This document shows positions 8,101 to 11,340 of a DNA stretch of 11,340 nt, piece after piece. Source of the DNA: Spirogloea muscicola (Eukaryota > Streptophyta > Zygnematophyceae > Spirogloeales > Spirogloeaceae); the NCBI GenBank assembly GCA_009602725.1, contig WELB01000201.1, forward strand, positions 33,352 to 44,691, read 5' to 3'. The notes under the pieces are model-generated. The model worked only from the letters and a program-made list of their open reading frames with translations, was not told the DNA's origin and searched no databases. The first letter of the stretch is position 1; each line of letters opens with the position of its first letter. Both the position numbers and the translations under genes were made by a program.

Positions 8101-9440
8101 CTAGATAGGCATTCCAGCCCTCCAGGCTCCAGGTAAATCCCAGAAGGAGAATCGATGGTCCTCCAAACACGTCACCACACCTCACCGTTCCATGACACTC
8201 CATCACTGACGGTCCGCAGTCTCAACGAGATACCACCAGTCATAGACAACTAAGAAGTCCACCACTCATGTCCTACTACAGATGATCGCCCACCAATGCT
8301 CGCATATTGTTGTCGTCCCGCCAGCTCCATGCAGTCTCACACTATGACTTGCACCTTCTGTGGCTCGAGGAAGCAGATTAACTTTCTGGGCTGCCCATTG
8401 AGGTGCCTCGTCTCGTCAAGCATCTGTCAAACCGTCTTCAGACAGCCTTACTACTCTAAACATGTAGCATAATTAGCTGTTCAGGCGCCTGAAGAAGATC
8501 CTTGAAAGTCAAGGGTGAAGATGGGCACGCACCAGTAAGTCGAATTTGCACCTTGATAGTGGCCACCTTCAGGAGTCTGATACTTCTGCAACCCACTCAT
8601 ATGTATTTGGGAGCTTCAAAACGATGAGTGCGAGGTGTCTGCCACCTTCAACATCTCAGCATCAGTGAAGCGGCTGAACTAAAAGGTGCTAGGCTTCTCA
8701 TACAGAAGCACCACTTATCATCTATGCTTCCTGTGGAATACGCTCTACTGCAGTAGCTTAAAAAACGAGAAAGACAGTCAAGAACATAACTCTGCAATGG
8801 CCAGGGTCAATGATCCAGCATCCATAAACTCCCAATCACATCGGCCATGAATGCCAGTCATGTTGGCCAACCAAGAACTCTTGCAGACATGCCCAGGAAC
8901 CAAATAATGACCACGCAATGGATGACCTTCATCAAAGGAGCCAAGCCAGCTGCAGAGGGGGACCTTCTGCACAGCCCATACTCAGCAGCAAGACCGCCCA
9001 GTGCTCCTCCAGTTTGCCAAAGGTGCAATACGAACAACCCAATATATCTGATGGAGTTTCAGGTCCACAGCTCGAAAATACAGGCTCGTAAATGTTGCTG
9101 TCAAAGACTCAACTCAGGCAAGGAGTGCATACACTGAAGCAGACCTAATGTATACGTGGTATGGACTGGGAATGTTCACTCTGAGGACAAGCTTGTCCTG
9201 CAACAGCAATAGCTGCAGCATCTAGCAGCTGGCATAGAGTCTGAGCTGCTTAACGTATCACATGACACACTATACAAACGCGCAACCATACGGCAGCTTC
9301 TACATGCCTCCCTCGGCTACCTCTCACTGCAGTGACCATGTATGAAGCGCTGCCATGACCCATCCGGTTGCATTCTTCACGCAGACCATCCTCTGTACGG
9401 GCGTGTAGAAGTGCATGAAAGAGCCCCATGCTGCTCAGCC
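8101..9440. other. Gene-poor region, includes probable 3' UTR of the desaturase
   Basis: No frame here has a recognisable domain. The longest, on plus at 8847-9137, is 96 codons and lies antisense to the likely desaturase 3' UTR. Frames between 8300 and 8760 on minus are broken by stops every 15-40 codons, with no splice signals that mend them. Two perfect short palindromes stand out, TTCAGGCGCCTGAA at 8480-8493 and CTACTGCAGTAG at 8745-8756. No minus-strand TGTAA was found, so the desaturase transcript end cannot be placed. Confidence 0.5.
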
Positions 9441-11338
9441 TCACCATAATTGCACCTCCCTATTGGAAATCCAGCTAAACGCCTTGGTTGGTGGCTCTCG
9501 CTTTGATTTCTTGTCTGCCTCACGCTCGGCCAGCTTCTTGATGCGGGGTGGCAGCTTGCATACATACTCCTGGGCTTCTCGCCCAGAGGCAGACAGCCCC
9601 TCAGTCTTCTCAACATTCCACCTTTTCACAAGATGCTCCATGATTTCAGCATAGTCCTGCACAGTAGGGCATCCCAGCAGGCCTTTACTGACAGCCACAA
9701 TCTTCAAGAACAATGAGCAGCCCCAACTTTCTTCTGACATGTTTGTGCAGGATTGCATCTACTCGAGCTAGGCAACATGGATGCCTTTGCACGTATCGAT
9801 ACGTTGAGAAAATGACCACGTCATTGTAAGAAATGCAACAAGCCATCTTTCATGACAAATCTAGTCTTACCTTGGCGGTGTAGACGCCTGTCCTCTGGGC
9901 AACCTGTGAGAAGTCCTTGAAGAGATCCTCATTTTCGCCGTCGTACACAAGGTGGGCAGGCATGACAATCTGCTTGCGCATCATGTCAGCGAATGCCTGC
10001 ATGGCGCCATCAGGATCTAGCTCGAAGAGCTTCTCCACAATCTTTGTGTACGCAAGTTCGTGTCGGCGCTCATCAGCTGCAATGGTGCCGCAGATGGTGG
10101 CGAGCTGATTGTTCCCAAATTGCTTCGCATGCCTTGCTGTATTGCCGTGGGATATGAAGGTTGCCCGCTCCTGGAAAGCGGTGTAGGTGAAACCCAGGTA
10201 CGGATTGTTCTCTGTTTTCGGGTCCTGCAATAGCCAAGCAACAGAGTCCTGTCAAAGTAATGTGTAGATGGACAGCAGACATGCCCAACATAAGTTACAT
10301 ACAGCGAACAGCCCTTCATTGCAAAGGCACAACAATTGCAGCAATCATGTAAGCATGCAAAGAAACACGACAAACCCAGGCTTCAGGGCATGTCCTGATG
10401 CTTCCCACAGAGGGCGCGCCTATCCTATGCTAGATATAAAATCTAGCTGCCAGGTACTAGTGCTACACAACCAACACTCTGCCGCTGCTGCAACGCAAGT
10501 ATGACCTGAATTCTGCTGCATGAGCCTTGGAATCGCCAATTATGGAACTTCTCACCCCAATTGCTGCCTAATGACTCAGACTACCAGGTTCTGAACGCCA
10601 TCGGGTGCTCACCATGCCGGATCCGATGAGGTACTGGATGGTCTTCTCGACCTGGCGCATGTTGACGCGGCCGGACAGGAAGAGGAAGCGGTTGAGCAGG
10701 TCGCCGTGGCGGTTCTCCTCGGCGGTCCAGGAGCGCGTCCAGCGGCCCCAGGCGGTGGGGCTGGCGCCCGTCTCGTCCCGCGTCCCGTCCAGCGTGTTGA
10801 GCATGGTCTGGTACGTCGGCAGCGCCTCCTCGGTCACCATGTCGCCGACGAGGCAGACGAGGTAGTCGTCGGGCAGCTCGCGGGCGCGCTCGCGGAGGTC
10901 TGCGACGTCGTCCAGGAACGACTCGCTGGCGGGGTCGGGGAGGTAGTCCGCCGGCTGCCAGCTGCGCTCCACGGGCTTGAGCAGCGGCAGCAGCGTGTCG
11001 GCCGCCCACGGCTCCAGCGTGGCGACGAGCTCCAGGCGGTCCGGCGTGATGGAGTGCATCACCTGCTTGTGCGTCTCTAACGGCGCTAAGTGTGACGAGC
11101 CTTTCACCGACGGGCCCCCGGCGCCGCTCATGGACGAGGCCAGCAGCTGGGGCTCCGCGCCGGCGCTCGCCGGCGGGGCCTCCACGCCCGTCGCGACGGC
11201 GGGGGCGCGCGCGGGAGTGGCTCTTGCAGGCAGGACCGGCGGCGGCTGCGGCGGGAGTGCCGGCCGCACACCGGCAGCCGCGGGACCGCGATGAAGGCCA
11301 CGTGGCTGGCGCAGAAGCGCGCCGCGCGACCCGGCGGC
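9441..11338 (-). CDS. Plastid stearoyl-ACP (acyl-ACP) delta-9 desaturase, 5' partial
   Basis: Exons on the minus strand: from the window edge to 10613, 10224-9871, and 9656-9441 (TGA 9443-9441). Introns of 388 nt (GTGAGC...GCAG) and 214 nt (GTAAGA...GCAG) are both phase 0. In plastid stroma the enzyme inserts the first double bond into stearoyl-ACP using ferredoxin, oxygen and a di-iron centre. Iron-ligand motifs are all present: [37 protein letters not shown] and ADERRHE. Other signatures are [28 protein letters not shown] joined to [21 protein letters not shown] joined to DYAEI, and C-terminal [12 protein letters not shown]. The first in-frame ATG inside the window (11131) would leave about 362 residues, the usual mature size. 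The open Ala/Pro/Arg-rich frame continues from there to the edge like a transit peptide, so the true start lies outside or in an upstream exon. Confidence 0.95.
10225..10612 (-). other. Intron 1 of the desaturase
   Basis: The 388-nt GT-AG intron splits the highly conserved GSGM-DP junction. Its base composition is far lower in GC than the exon before it. Short frames inside it on both strands show no motif, and I see no RNA or element in it. Confidence 0.9.
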
Positions 11339-11340
11339 GG

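Noticed and set aside
8300-8760. Broken minus-strand frames with protein-like stretches (for example KVATIKVQIRLTGACP)
   Set aside because: Stops occur every 15-40 codons, no splice signals repair them, and no transposase, reverse transcriptase or other family motif is visible.
10581-11080. Long Arg/Ala-rich frames on both strands over desaturase exon 1
   Set aside because: They are shadows of the conserved desaturase frame in GC-rich DNA.
1-11340. CRISPR array, integron, prophage or bacterial operon
   Set aside because: No regularly spaced repeats and no bacterial gene organisation; all recognised genes are split by spliceosomal introns.

Overview
The window looks like nuclear DNA of a green alga, probably a chlorophyte. 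Three things suggest this. Genes are split by many GT-AG introns of about 80-400 nt. Exons have high GC at the 5' ends of genes. The recognisable products are plant or algal types: a plastid acyl-ACP desaturase, a plant-type A1 aspartic protease and a DOPA 4,5-dioxygenase-family protein. No species can be named from sequence alone. All gene models below were assembled by hand from splice signals, reading phase and family motifs.

Layout, left to right. (1) 2-139, plus: possible C-terminal end of an upstream gene. (2) 346-5403, plus: a 12-exon secreted pepsin-family aspartic protease of about 792 residues, with both catalytic Asp motifs and a very long Ala/Arg-rich N-terminal extension. Its seventh intron carries two tandem tRNA-like relics on the opposite strand. 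(3) 5404-5969: region between two converging genes, with a TGTAA poly(A)-type signal. (4) 5970-6695, minus: a compact 3-exon DOPA 4,5-dioxygenase-family gene of 155 residues, whose second intron appears to be a GC-AG intron. (5) 6696-9440: 2.7 kb without a convincing gene. It is GC-rich up to about 7260, then has a G-quadruplex-like G-run block, then about 700 bp rich in perfect small hairpins and a short repeated motif, unlike the rest of the window, then unremarkable sequence that probably includes the desaturase 3' UTR. (6) 9441-11340, minus: stearoyl-ACP (acyl-ACP) desaturase, three exons seen, 5' end cut by the window edge.

The genes do not form a pathway. They are ordinary neighbours: a secretory protease, a small non-haem-iron-type oxygenase-family protein and a plastid fatty-acid desaturase. 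I see no clear new multi-gene system. The most unusual items are the antisense tandem tRNA relics in an intron, the protease's roughly 320-residue N-terminal extension, the GC-AG intron, and the hairpin-rich 7400-8100 segment that may be organelle-like or mobile DNA.
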